From Silicimonas sp. (GTDB lineage Bacteria; Pseudomonadota; Alphaproteobacteria; Rhodobacterales; Rhodobacteraceae): 64,000 nt of DNA. Made by a program: the position numbers and the translations under genes. The stretch is from NCBI GenBank assembly GCA_022820365.1, contig JAJEFO010000061.1, positions 58,610-122,609 on the forward strand, in the 5' to 3' direction. Below, one piece after another: positions 8,689 through 17,014 of this stretch. The notes below the pieces were generated by a model. The model did not search any database. It had not been told where the DNA came from and saw nothing but the letters and a program-made list of their open reading frames with translations. The number at the start of each line of letters is the position of its first letter. The first letter of the stretch is position 1.

Positions 8689-9833
8689 TTCTGCGCCTCC
8701 GAATATGGGTCCGCCGCGTCCCGGAGCCCGTCGCCGACAAAGACGAAGGCCATCACAAGGGCTATAAAAAACAGGACCGGGATGAAATACCATTGATAGT
8801 TCAGCATCACGTCCGCGCTTGTCGCCTTCTGCAGCAGGACGCCGAGCGACGAGACCGGATCCTTGAGGCCAAGGCCGATGAACGAAAGCGCAGTCTCGGA
8901 AAGGACCATGTAGGGGAACGAGATCACCAGGTCGACGATTATGTATGACGTGAAGGACGGCAGGAGATGTCGCCGGATCACGTGTGCGGATGACGCGCCG
9001 CAGAGCTGGGCGGCGAGCACGTATTCCTGGTTGCGCTCGGTGAGCAGGTGGGTCCGAACGCGGCGCGCCAGTGTCGGCCAACCGATGAAACCGAGAATGA
9101 TCGAGATGTAGAAGAACCGTGCTTCGGCACTCAGTTCCGGTGGCATGAAGGCGGCCACCGCCATGAACAGGGGAATCGCGGGGACCGTTCGAACGGCATC
9201 CGTGATCATCTGGATCACCCCGTCGATCCAGCCGCCGTAATAGCCGGACACGCCTCCTATGATGAGGGCAAGGACGAAGGCGATGAAGACGCCGATCATT
9301 CCGACCTGGAGGGATGTCCAGATTGCGTGAAGCGTCCGGCTGAAGATGTCCTGGCCGTCCTCGTCCGTGCCGAACAGGTGGATCTTCCCGTCCTGCACCC
9401 CGAACAGGTGCCGGTCGCCCGGGATGAAACCGAACAGGCGGTAGTCATCGCCCTTCGGAAGAATGGTGAGATAGTTGCGCTCGTCCTCGTTGACCGTGGT
9501 CACCCAACGGAAATTCGTCTTGAGGGACCGTTCGCGCTCGACGGCATGGATGAACGGGCGCAGGGAGCAGCCGTTCTTGTCGCAGAAATTGGGGATTTGC
9601 GGCGCGCCGTTCGTGTAGTCCTTGTTCCGGCCGCCGATGGTCGGATCATAGGGCGACAGGAACGGCGCGAAAATCCCGGAAACGATGAGAACGACCAGGA
9701 CGGCGGCTGCCACCATGGCGGCCCGCTGCTTCTTGAAGCGCGCCCAGATGAGCTGGCGCTGGGAAGCCGTGAAATAAGCCTCCTTGGAGCGCCGCGCCTC
9801 CACTTCGACTGCCTTATCCGCCACGTCGGTCAT
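8685..9833 (-). CDS. oligopeptide-type ABC transporter permease (OppC/DppC class)
   Basis: 382 residues. It has an N-terminal cytoplasmic tail, a first membrane helix (about 38-58), then an unusually long periplasmic insertion (about 60-165, with two cysteines near FCDKNGC). The five-helix BPD_transp_1 core follows, with the EAA-type loop around GWPTLARRVRTHLLTERNQE. The insert resembles the extended OppC-like permeases that occur with solute-binding proteins of over 600 residues such as the one in this operon. The start at 9833 overlaps the preceding permease by ATGA. It forms the channel with the 334-residue permease upstream. Confidence 0.92.
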   Translation of the reverse strand: MTDVADKAVEVEARRSKEAYFTASQRQLIWARFKKQRAAMVAAAVLVVLIVSGIFAPFLSPYDPTIGGRNKDYTNGAPQIPNFCDKNGCSLRPFIHAVERERSLKTNFRWVTTVNEDERNYLTILPKGDDYRLFGFIPGDRHLFGVQDGKIHLFGTDEDGQDIFSRTLHAIWTSLQVGMIGVFIAFVLALIIGGVSGYYGGWIDGVIQMITDAVRTVPAIPLFMAVAAFMPPELSAEARFFYISIILGFIGWPTLARRVRTHLLTERNQEYVLAAQLCGASSAHVIRRHLLPSFTSYIIVDLVISFPYMVLSETALSFIGLGLKDPVSSLGVLLQKATSADVMLNYQWYFIPVLFFIALVMAFVFVGDGLRDAADPYSEAQK

Positions 9834-10834
9834 CGGATGATGCTCTTTCGAACGCGAGGATCAATAATGGCGAGCGCCACGTCCGTCGTGAAGTTCAGCG
9901 CGACGATGGACGCCGTGAGCAGGAAGATGATCGCGCCGGCAAGCTGCTGGTCGTTCGACCTGGCCAACGCCTCGATCAAGAGCGCGCCAGCATCGGTCAT
10001 GACCAGGATCAAGGCCACGATCGGCAGCTCGTTGAAAATCCGGTTCAGATCGAACCCGAGCGAGTTCACGATCGGCCCGAGCGCGTGACGGGCCGGATAG
10101 CCCCAGAGCAGCTTGCGCCCATGAACGCCCCGTGCCGCGGCCGCAGTGACGTACAACTTGCCGATCTCGTCGAACATCAGGGCGCGAACGGTCTGGAGCG
10201 CAAATGCCGTCGCGGACCATCCCAGAATGAAGATCGGCAGCCACGCATGCTTCAGCAGGTCAAGGAACTTGGCAAGTGACCATGGCGCATCTCTGAATTC
10301 GCTGGAGAACAGCCCCGTCAACGTCTCTCCGAAATACACCGTCGCGAACAGCATGATCATCAGCGCCAGCAGGAAGTTCGGCATCGCAAGTCCGAGGTAG
10401 CTTACGATGCGAAGCGAGTTGTTGAGGAACGCGTTGTGCGACGCGGCAGCCAGGATGCCGACCGGAATCGCGATGATGTAGGCCAGCGCCAGCGAAGCCA
10501 TGCAGATCGAAAGCGACAGCCAGAACTTGTCACCCAAAAGCTGGGCGATGTTGACGCGCAGGATGCAGCTGTCGCCGAATTCGCCCTGGAACGCGTTGAC
10601 GATCCACAGAGCCCATCGCTGCAGGAACGGCTTGTCTAGCCCAAGCCTCTGGCGTTCCAGCTCGATGTCGGCGACCGAGATGCCGGATCCCTGCGTGTTC
10701 TTGAAGGCCAGATACCGCTCGGCGCAATCGCCGGGCACTAGCTCCATAAGCGAAAACACCACGAGGGACACGATGACAAGGGTCATCGCAGCCATCAAGG
10801 CGCGTGTGACGACAAACCGCGCGAAGTTCAGCAT
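9830..10834 (-). CDS. oligopeptide-type ABC transporter permease (OppB/DppB class)
   Basis: 334 residues with six predicted membrane helices. The N-terminal helix MLNFARFVVTRALMAAMTLV is followed by the periplasmic loop, then helices around 100-125, 135-160, 190-215, 260-285 and 300-320. The OppB-type motif GLDKPFLQRWALWI and the EAA loop near FALQTVRALMFDE place it. It follows the solute-binding-protein gene after a 118-base gap that contains a perfect 13-bp inverted repeat, so its expression is probably lower than that of the binding protein. It pairs with the permease at 8685-9833. Confidence 0.92.
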   Translation of the reverse strand: MLNFARFVVTRALMAAMTLVIVSLVVFSLMELVPGDCAERYLAFKNTQGSGISVADIELERQRLGLDKPFLQRWALWIVNAFQGEFGDSCILRVNIAQLLGDKFWLSLSICMASLALAYIIAIPVGILAAASHNAFLNNSLRIVSYLGLAMPNFLLALMIMLFATVYFGETLTGLFSSEFRDAPWSLAKFLDLLKHAWLPIFILGWSATAFALQTVRALMFDEIGKLYVTAAAARGVHGRKLLWGYPARHALGPIVNSLGFDLNRIFNELPIVALILVMTDAGALLIEALARSNDQQLAGAIIFLLTASIVALNFTTDVALAIIDPRVRKSIIR

Positions 10835-10900
10835 GGCCGATCCCGCTTCCGCGCCCGGTCAAGGCACTTCACGATGCCCCGGACGCGGGTCCCACTCATC

Positions 10901-10931
10901 TGCCGGGGGCAAGTTCGTCTTGCCCCCGGCA
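10901..10931 (-). other. intercistronic hairpin after binding-protein gene
   Basis: A perfect 13-bp inverted repeat, TGCCGGGGGCAAG / CTTGCCCCCGGCA, with a 5-base loop lies 22 bases after the binding-protein stop and 67 bases before the permease start. There is no T-run after it on the transcribed strand, so it is more likely an mRNA-stabilising or attenuating structure than a full terminator. Confidence 0.8.
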
Positions 10932-10952
10932 CGCAGCAAAGCAAACCTTTGC

Positions 10953-12992
10953 CTATTCGTCCAGCCACCATTGCGTGGCGCGGTACGGATAGGTCCGGTA
11001 GTACTCGTAGCTGTGCGTCTTGGTTTCGGTGAAATTCTTCAGCGCGTTGCGGAAGATCATCGGCGCGGGTGCATTCACCGTTCCTATGAACAGCAGTTCC
11101 CTGGCCATGGTCTCGGCCATCCGGGCGCCGACTTCGTTGAACTCATCCGAACCCTGCGCGGCGGACTGCAGCGAATTGATGTCATCCATCATCTGCTTGG
11201 CCCAGTCAGCAGGTTCCACACCGGCCGAACCGCCTGAATCGACCCATTCGGCCCAGAGCATAGCGTTCCGGTTGCCAAAGTAGTTCTCGAAAGGCGGCAC
11301 CCACAGTTCGTTGTTGCCAAGCACGATGGCCAGAGGCTGGCCCTTCCGCCACATCGAGACATCGAGCTTGTTCGACGATTGCGCCGACCGGTACTCGTCC
11401 GGCGTCACTTCCTTGACCACCGAATCGATTCCGGCGTCCCGCCAGTATTGCGCGACAAGCTCCACGGTCTGGCCAGCGATTCCCTGCGTCGAGAAGTTCA
11501 TGTTCAGAACAAGCTTCTCTCCGTTCGGCAATTCGCGCATCCCGTCCCCGTCGACATCGTTCATGCCGAGCGCGTCCAGCCTGGCCGCTGCTCCGTCGGG
11601 ATCGAACTCGGCCATATGGCCGTGCACCGCGGGATCGGCGAAGTCTGGCAACGGCGAAAACCCGACATAGGCCTGCGGGTTGCCCTGACCGAAGAAGCCG
11701 ATCTCGTTCAGTTCCTCCCGATTGATGGCAAGTGACATCGCCTCGCGGAACGACCGGTCGCTGAACACCGCACGCTTCGCCGGGTCTTCGTGGGTCACGT
11801 TGAAGCCGAAGGCCCCGATCGTGATTTCCGGCTTCAGATGCACGGTGTAGTCACCCTTTTCCTGCGCTTCGAGGAGGATGGGAGCGGAGGCGAGCTGGAG
11901 CGATTGCGCCTTGTAGTCGACTTCGCCGTTGACGATCTTCAGGATACGGACCTCGTTGTCATTGATGTATACCTCGTCCTGCTCCGAAATGTAGGGCAAC
12001 TGCTGCCCGGTCGGATCCACCTGGAAGAAGTACGGATTTGCCACAAGGTGACGACCTTCGGTCGTGTCCGTGATGTAGATGTGGCTTTCCAGCGTCGGAT
12101 GAGTGTGCTTGGGCAGGCCGTCCACGAGAGCCGCTCTGGACAGCATCGGCGTCGGCGTGTCCGTCCAGTCCGAATTCCCGTAATACGCCAGGATCGCGTC
12201 ATATCCGTTCTCGAAGCCAAGCGACTGCGCATAGCTGTCCGCGTCCGCATTGATGTCCGGATGGAACTGGCCAAGGAAGTGCATTGGCTGGAATCCCTGC
12301 CCATAATGGGTCGCGAAGTGGGCCAGAAGGCCGGGCTTCGGCGCAGGCAGGTTGAAGATCACCGTCACGTCATCCGGTGCATCGACCGTCATCGTCTCGC
12401 CGCCCACGGTCACGTAGTCCTTGGGCTTTTCGAAGATGTTGGTGTCCAGCATCAGCTTGTCATGCCAGAACTTGACGTCCGCGGACGTGAATGGCGCGCC
12501 GTCGGACCACTTGTGCCCTTTCCTGAGCGTGAACGTGAGCTTCGTGAAGTCGTCGTTCCACTCCCATGACTTCGCCACGTTGGGAACGATAGTCTGGAGA
12601 TCGTCGGAGTAACGCACGAGATTTACGTGACGCACGGAAAGGAAATCGGATGTCCCCGCCTCGGTCGCGTTGGACAGGACGTCAAGCGTGCCGCCATACT
12701 TTCCGATGCTGTCGTAGGGCACCATGACAAGCGGCTCTGCGGGAATGCGTTCCGACAGCGACGGAAGGTCGGGATTGCCGACGATCTTCGCATTCAGCGC
12801 GGCCGCCTCGGGATTGCCGCTGAACTCCATCGTGCAGCCCGCTGCCGCCTGGAACTCCGCAAGGTCGTACTGCTGCGGAAACGCACCTGGCGCGACACCT
12901 CCCATGTCTGCCACCGTGATTCCGGGACAGTTAGCGAATGCCAAGCCTGGCAGCATCGCAACTGCAACTCCGGATAAAAGTACCTTCTTCAT
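10953..12992 (-). CDS. ABC transporter solute-binding protein, family 5 (oligopeptide type, long form)
   Basis: 679 residues. The ATG at 12992 is chosen because GGGGG lies just upstream and a classical signal peptide follows: MKKVLLSGVAVAMLPGLAFA with cleavage before NCPG. The SBP_bac_5 signature is recognisable as LRKGHKWSDGAPFTSADVKF near residue 155. At over 650 residues it belongs to the long subgroup found with OppC-like permeases that have periplasmic inserts. It captures the substrate in the periplasm for the four downstream proteins. Members bind peptides, but also sugars, opines and other small molecules; the sequence does not decide. A hydrolase of the phosphonate/sulfate-ester type lies 190 bases upstream on the same strand. 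Confidence 0.93.
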   Translation of the reverse strand: MKKVLLSGVAVAMLPGLAFANCPGITVADMGGVAPGAFPQQYDLAEFQAAAGCTMEFSGNPEAAALNAKIVGNPDLPSLSERIPAEPLVMVPYDSIGKYGGTLDVLSNATEAGTSDFLSVRHVNLVRYSDDLQTIVPNVAKSWEWNDDFTKLTFTLRKGHKWSDGAPFTSADVKFWHDKLMLDTNIFEKPKDYVTVGGETMTVDAPDDVTVIFNLPAPKPGLLAHFATHYGQGFQPMHFLGQFHPDINADADSYAQSLGFENGYDAILAYYGNSDWTDTPTPMLSRAALVDGLPKHTHPTLESHIYITDTTEGRHLVANPYFFQVDPTGQQLPYISEQDEVYINDNEVRILKIVNGEVDYKAQSLQLASAPILLEAQEKGDYTVHLKPEITIGAFGFNVTHEDPAKRAVFSDRSFREAMSLAINREELNEIGFFGQGNPQAYVGFSPLPDFADPAVHGHMAEFDPDGAAARLDALGMNDVDGDGMRELPNGEKLVLNMNFSTQGIAGQTVELVAQYWRDAGIDSVVKEVTPDEYRSAQSSNKLDVSMWRKGQPLAIVLGNNELWVPPFENYFGNRNAMLWAEWVDSGGSAGVEPADWAKQMMDDINSLQSAAQGSDEFNEVGARMAETMARELLFIGTVNAPAPMIFRNALKNFTETKTHSYEYYRTYPYRATQWWLDE

Positions 12993-13155
12993 TCTAACCC
13001 CCATGATTGGATGACGTTGGGCTGGCCAGCCTCGCTGAACATACAAAGACCGCCATACTTGGCTCGCTATTCACGAATGGTCCCCCCAATGATTCGGGCC
13101 ATTCCAGCGCCCGACCAGCCCCGTCGACTGATTGCACCGATTTTGCAACGGCACT

Positions 13156-13201
13156 GTGACACGGATTCACAATTTTTACCACTCGTCAACAGTTTCCTGT
13201 C
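13156..13201. repeat. dispersed element copy 1 (matches 30110-30149)
   Basis: GTGACACGGATTCA, then an A/T stretch, about 20 variable bases and TTTCCTGTC. The same order of blocks is found at 30110-30149. The right part of this copy forms the last codons of the hydrolase gene that ends at 13186. It could be the relic end of a mobile element. Two copies only, so this is weak evidence. Confidence 0.35.
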
Positions 13202-14700
13202 CTGACGCCGCCGTCACCAACCTTCGTCATTGCGAATGTTCCCTCGGCATTCGACATGCGATGACGGAGCAACTCGCCCATCAGGCGTTGGAGCAGTTCG
13301 GGCGCGCCAAGGTCGCCTGCAATGTTGCGAGATTCGCCGTCGCGATCCATGTCGAACAGGATCGGCGGAAGGTCGCAACCAAACTGGACCAGCCTGAACC
13401 GCCCGCTTCTGAAGACCGCGAGGCTGGCTTCTCGGGACCGAACTCCGAGACGCCGCATCCATAGAGTCGGTGTCACCGGATCGCCGAAATCAAATTCCGA
13501 CATGGAACAGGCGCGGGTCTCGCCCTGCGCGTCTTCAAGGAGTGGCAGAAGGCTTGTTCCGTTCATCGCATGCGGAATCTTTGCGCCGAGACGATCGAGA
13601 AGCGTGACCGAAACATCGATGGATTCCGTCATTCTTTCGACGACTTGGCCGTGCGTGTCCGGACGGGACGGGTCACGGATGATCAACGGAACGCGGAAGG
13701 CCGCTTCGTGGAACGTGCCCTTTCCCCACAATCCGTAATCTCCAAGCATCTCGCCGTGATCAGAGGTGACAACCAGGATCGTGTCGTTCCATTGTCCGCT
13801 TGCCTTCAACCAGTCGATCACACGACCGACATGCATGTCCACTTCGCTTGCAAGCCCAAGATAGATCGCCCGCAGTGCAGCCGTCGTCTCCGCAGAGGCG
13901 TCCAGGTCCGGGAAACCGACCACCATCGAGGATGGAGGTTGCCGTTCCTTGGCGGGGGCGACGAACGGGTGTCGACCGGGATCCTCTTCCCCGCGCAGCG
14001 CCGTCGCGGGCGCCGGCATGTCAGCAGGATCGTACATCCGATTGAAAGGTGCCGGTGCGACCAAGGGGGGATGCGGCCTGATATAGGTCAGAAGCGCGAA
14101 CCAGCCGGGTGCTGTGCCGTTCATTCCTTCAATGAAGCGATCAGTCAGGAACGCAGTGTCGCTGTCCGCCGCCGCATAGAGCGCCGGGTCTGCAATCCTG
14201 TCACCGTCGGGCCGGTAGGTTGCCGGGTATTCAGGAAGGGGATTTCCCTTTGCCGCCAGATGGTCGCGCCAGGCGCGGTCGTCCGTTTCCAGTCGCATGC
14301 GCAAGGATTCTTCGAAGCCTGGCATTAATTCATCGTAGCTCTGGAGTCGCGGGTCATCGGCGTCGAGCACGCGGGGGTCGTGCGTCGTATCCGTATATCC
14401 GTACAACTGCGGCAAGTATCCGACTGTTCGGGCGGCGGTAGCAATGTTCGGCGTGTCATGGCGCAGCGGCGTTCCGTTCCTGACCGCCCTGTGATTCATT
14501 GCGTATTGCCCTGTCAAAAGTGACACGCGGCTCGGTCCACAGGGCGAGACCACCGAATAGTGGTTCGCGAACATGACTGACTTGTTCGCGAGTTCTCTCA
14601 GCCGGGGGAGCTTAGCGACCTTGGCCAAGCGACTATCGCCCATCAGGTCACCCCGGAACTGGTCGATCAAGATAATCAGTACGTTCGGCGTCTCGGACAT
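13186..14700 (-). CDS. sulfatase-fold hydrolase of the phosphonate monoester hydrolase group
   Basis: 504 residues from the ATG at 14700 (a GTG one codon earlier is possible). It is an alkaline-phosphatase-superfamily enzyme: metal-binding NVLIILIDQFRGD at the start, then the C-x-P-S-R formylglycine motif CGPSR (Cys about residue 54) followed by VSLLTGQYAMNHRAV, and late in the protein the metal-binding SDHGEMLGDYGLWGK. From memory, the stretch around TGQYAMNHRAV, GYTDTTHDPR and YIRPHPPLVAP follows Rhizobium phosphonate monoester hydrolase more closely than arylsulfatases. Those enzymes are promiscuous for phosphonate monoesters, phosphodiesters and sulfate esters. No signal peptide is seen, so it is probably cytoplasmic. 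It lies 194 bases upstream of the importer operon and is probably co-expressed. An arylsulfatase role remains possible. Confidence 0.82.
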   Translation of the reverse strand: MSETPNVLIILIDQFRGDLMGDSRLAKVAKLPRLRELANKSVMFANHYSVVSPCGPSRVSLLTGQYAMNHRAVRNGTPLRHDTPNIATAARTVGYLPQLYGYTDTTHDPRVLDADDPRLQSYDELMPGFEESLRMRLETDDRAWRDHLAAKGNPLPEYPATYRPDGDRIADPALYAAADSDTAFLTDRFIEGMNGTAPGWFALLTYIRPHPPLVAPAPFNRMYDPADMPAPATALRGEEDPGRHPFVAPAKERQPPSSMVVGFPDLDASAETTAALRAIYLGLASEVDMHVGRVIDWLKASGQWNDTILVVTSDHGEMLGDYGLWGKGTFHEAAFRVPLIIRDPSRPDTHGQVVERMTESIDVSVTLLDRLGAKIPHAMNGTSLLPLLEDAQGETRACSMSEFDFGDPVTPTLWMRRLGVRSREASLAVFRSGRFRLVQFGCDLPPILFDMDRDGESRNIAGDLGAPELLQRLMGELLRHRMSNAEGTFAMTKVGDGGVRTGNC

Positions 14701-15314
14701 CACGGCTCCCAGATTGCAAGGCGATCATGTCTACGGCCAGCGACATGTAAAGCCCTGCTGAGTGACCAAGGGAAAGTACGACCTCGCGATCCACTGGATA
14801 ACGGTCCCGAACGCTGGGTGCTGCTGTGGATGCCGACATGGCTGGTCAAGGCGGGAATAATGCTTCGAAGCAAGGCTAAGCCGAACACCGTTGGTCGAAA
14901 CGACGACTTTCCGTCGTATCAAGCCCACTTCGCACCAAGATTCGCAAAGGTTACCGGATCCGAATGAGCCAGACGCGACAGCCTTGTTTGCAGACAACTC
15001 GCCCGCCGCGCCGAGAACCTGGCAGGCCGTCGCTCCGAATGCTCAGGGCACCGTCCCGGTCTTGGGCGGGTTGAATTCGTCCCGAGAGCCTCGACAACAG
15101 GCATGGCTTTACAATTTAGTGGCAGCATTCCATGCGATGTGCGACGGGTACGGATACCACCCCGACACGTCACGGAAAAAGGAAACGGCGACGATGCACG
15201 GAACGCGAGACCCCGCATTCCTCCCCGCTCCAAGGGACGGGGCATCCTGCGGGGTGCGCAGATGAATTTATTTGGAAAGTGTCAACATGTCGCGAGACGT
15301 GGCGGGACATGCCC
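14701..15314. promoter_or_regulatory. divergent intergenic region with structured leader candidate
   Basis: This is the control region between the hydrolase (minus) and the PLP enzyme (plus). On the plus strand, nested stems are visible about 60-100 bases before the PLP gene: outer CCCCGC (15211-15216) with GCGGGG (15249-15254), inner CCCCG (15223-15227) with CGGGG (15238-15242). I do not recognise a known riboswitch. The rest shows no gene. Confidence 0.35.
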
Positions 15315-16664
15315 ATGAAGCGGTATCGGCACACCGAGGGTGAGGCGAATACGTCCCCTGCCCGAAGCGACTGGACCGCGCAGGAAAGCGATCCACCGAC
15401 ACGCGAACTGCTCCGTCGGGATGCTGACGCCTTCCTGCACCAATCGCTTTCCTCGCCATGCCTGTCCACGATCACAAAGGCGGAAGGCATCTGGATCGAG
15501 GATTCCGCTGGACGTCGCTACATGGATTTCCACGGCAATTCGGTACACCACATAGGTTACGGACATCCGCGACTTGTAGAGGCCGTCAAGCAGCAGATCG
15601 ACGCCCTGCCCTTTGCGCCACGCCGCTTCGCCAACGAGGTTGCGACAGAGCTTGCGGAACGGCTTGCCGCGCTCGCCCCGTGGCCGGCCAAGGTCCTCTT
15701 CACCACCGGGGGCTCGGATGCGAACGAGGTGGCCCTGAAGATTGCCCGTGCGGCGACCGGCCGATTCAAGACGCTCTCGTTCTGGGACAGCTTTCATGGC
15801 GCCGGGTTCGGCGCCTCATCGGTCGGCGGCGAGGCCACCTTCCGAAGCCACATTGCGGGGCCGCTCCTGCCAGGCACAGAGCATGTGGCGCCGTTCAACT
15901 GCTTCCACTGCGCCTACGGCCATCCCGGACCCGATGTCTGCGGTCTGGCCTGCGCTACCATGGTCAACTACACGCTTGCGCGCGAAGGCGATGCCGCCGC
16001 CCTCATCGCCGAACCAATGCGCGCGACACCCGTGATCCCACCTCCCGGCTATTGGCGGGCCGTCGAGGCCAGCTGCCGTGAACACGACACGCTTCTGGTA
16101 CTGGACGAGATTCCAACGGGTCTCGGCAAGACGGGCCGTTTCTTCGCCCACGACCATGACGGTGTCACCCCCGATATCATCACGCTCGGCAAGGCCTTGG
16201 GAGGCGGCATGCTTCCGATTGCAGCCGTGATCGCGCGGGCGGAACTCGATGTGGCGGGCGATTTCGCCATTGGCCACTACACCCACGAAAAGAACCCGGT
16301 GACTGCGCGTGCAGCGCTGACGACGCTGGACATCATCGATGACGACGGGCTTGCGGAACGCGCCGCGCGGCTGGGGGAATCCGCGATGAACCGGCTGCGC
16401 GAGAAGCTCGGACCATGCAGCGCCGTGGGCGATGTCCGCGGTCGTGGCCTTATGTTTGGCATCGAGATCGTCGCGGATCGGGACGCGCGGACGCCAGACT
16501 CCGACTTGGCTGAGCGAATTTGCTATGCCTGCCTTGGGCAAGGCGTGTCTTTCAAGGTCAGCGCAGGCAACGTCCTCACGCTTTCGCCACCGCTGACGAT
16601 TGCCGAAGATGATCTCGCTCGCGCGCTGGAGATCATCGAGACCGCAATTCTCGACCAATCCTGA
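15315..16664 (+). CDS. class-III PLP enzyme, PbfA-like (aminophosphonate lyase/aminotransferase family)
   Basis: 449 residues from ATG 15315 (an ATG two codons earlier is equally possible). It has a fold-type I, class-III aminotransferase fold: MDFHGNSVHHIGYGHP near residue 70, the PLP phosphate-binding region TTGGSDANEVALKIAR, the LVLDEIPTGLGKTGR segment with the pyridine-nitrogen Asp, and the Schiff-base lysine at about residue 293 in TLGKALGGGMLPIAAV. The HQSL opening and GAGFGASSVGGEA stretch recall PbfA, the lyase acting on 1-hydroxy-2-aminoethylphosphonate. I recall this without a search, so the specific function is a suggestion. The divergent phosphonate-monoester-hydrolase-like gene supports a phosphonate context. 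Plain aminotransferase activity is the alternative. Confidence 0.75.
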   Translation: MKRYRHTEGEANTSPARSDWTAQESDPPTRELLRRDADAFLHQSLSSPCLSTITKAEGIWIEDSAGRRYMDFHGNSVHHIGYGHPRLVEAVKQQIDALPFAPRRFANEVATELAERLAALAPWPAKVLFTTGGSDANEVALKIARAATGRFKTLSFWDSFHGAGFGASSVGGEATFRSHIAGPLLPGTEHVAPFNCFHCAYGHPGPDVCGLACATMVNYTLAREGDAAALIAEPMRATPVIPPPGYWRAVEASCREHDTLLVLDEIPTGLGKTGRFFAHDHDGVTPDIITLGKALGGGMLPIAAVIARAELDVAGDFAIGHYTHEKNPVTARAALTTLDIIDDDGLAERAARLGESAMNRLREKLGPCSAVGDVRGRGLMFGIEIVADRDARTPDSDLAERICYACLGQGVSFKVSAGNVLTLSPPLTIAEDDLARALEIIETAILDQS

Positions 16665-17014
16665 TCGACGCAATGCAGGGGAGCTGTTGCGTCACGGTGA
16701 GACTCGGACCGCCTCCTGGTTGGGGCAATGTGTTCGAAAATGCACAACCGGTAGCGGAATGATGTGACGGGAAACTGCGTGGTGGTGGCACACCGCATTT
16801 CAGTCCGCAATTCGCATGAGCGATGCGCTCAGGACCGTGCGTCTTGGGTGAGGGAGTCCGGAACCACGATCTTGAACGTGCAAGAGTTCTTTCACTTTCC
16901 AGCTGAATTGGAACCTGCGTTGCATCACATCCTTCTGAACCATTTCCCAGGAATTTCTACAGTCATGTCTCAACGCGTCCTGATCCCAATGCCCCTCGAC
17001 AAAGAAAGCACTTC
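16665..17014. other. 350 bp between convergent genes, no gene seen
   Basis: Lies between the 3' ends of the PLP enzyme and the methyltransferase genes. No supported frame, RNA gene or clear terminator hairpin was found. Confidence 0.4.

Noticed and set aside
9048..10088. 346-codon plus-strand frame
   Set aside because: Antisense shadow of the two permease genes; composition rich in His/Arg/Asp, typical of opposite-strand frames in GC-rich DNA.
11790..12569. 259-codon plus-strand frame
   Set aside because: Antisense of the family-5 binding protein with complete domain evidence on the other strand.
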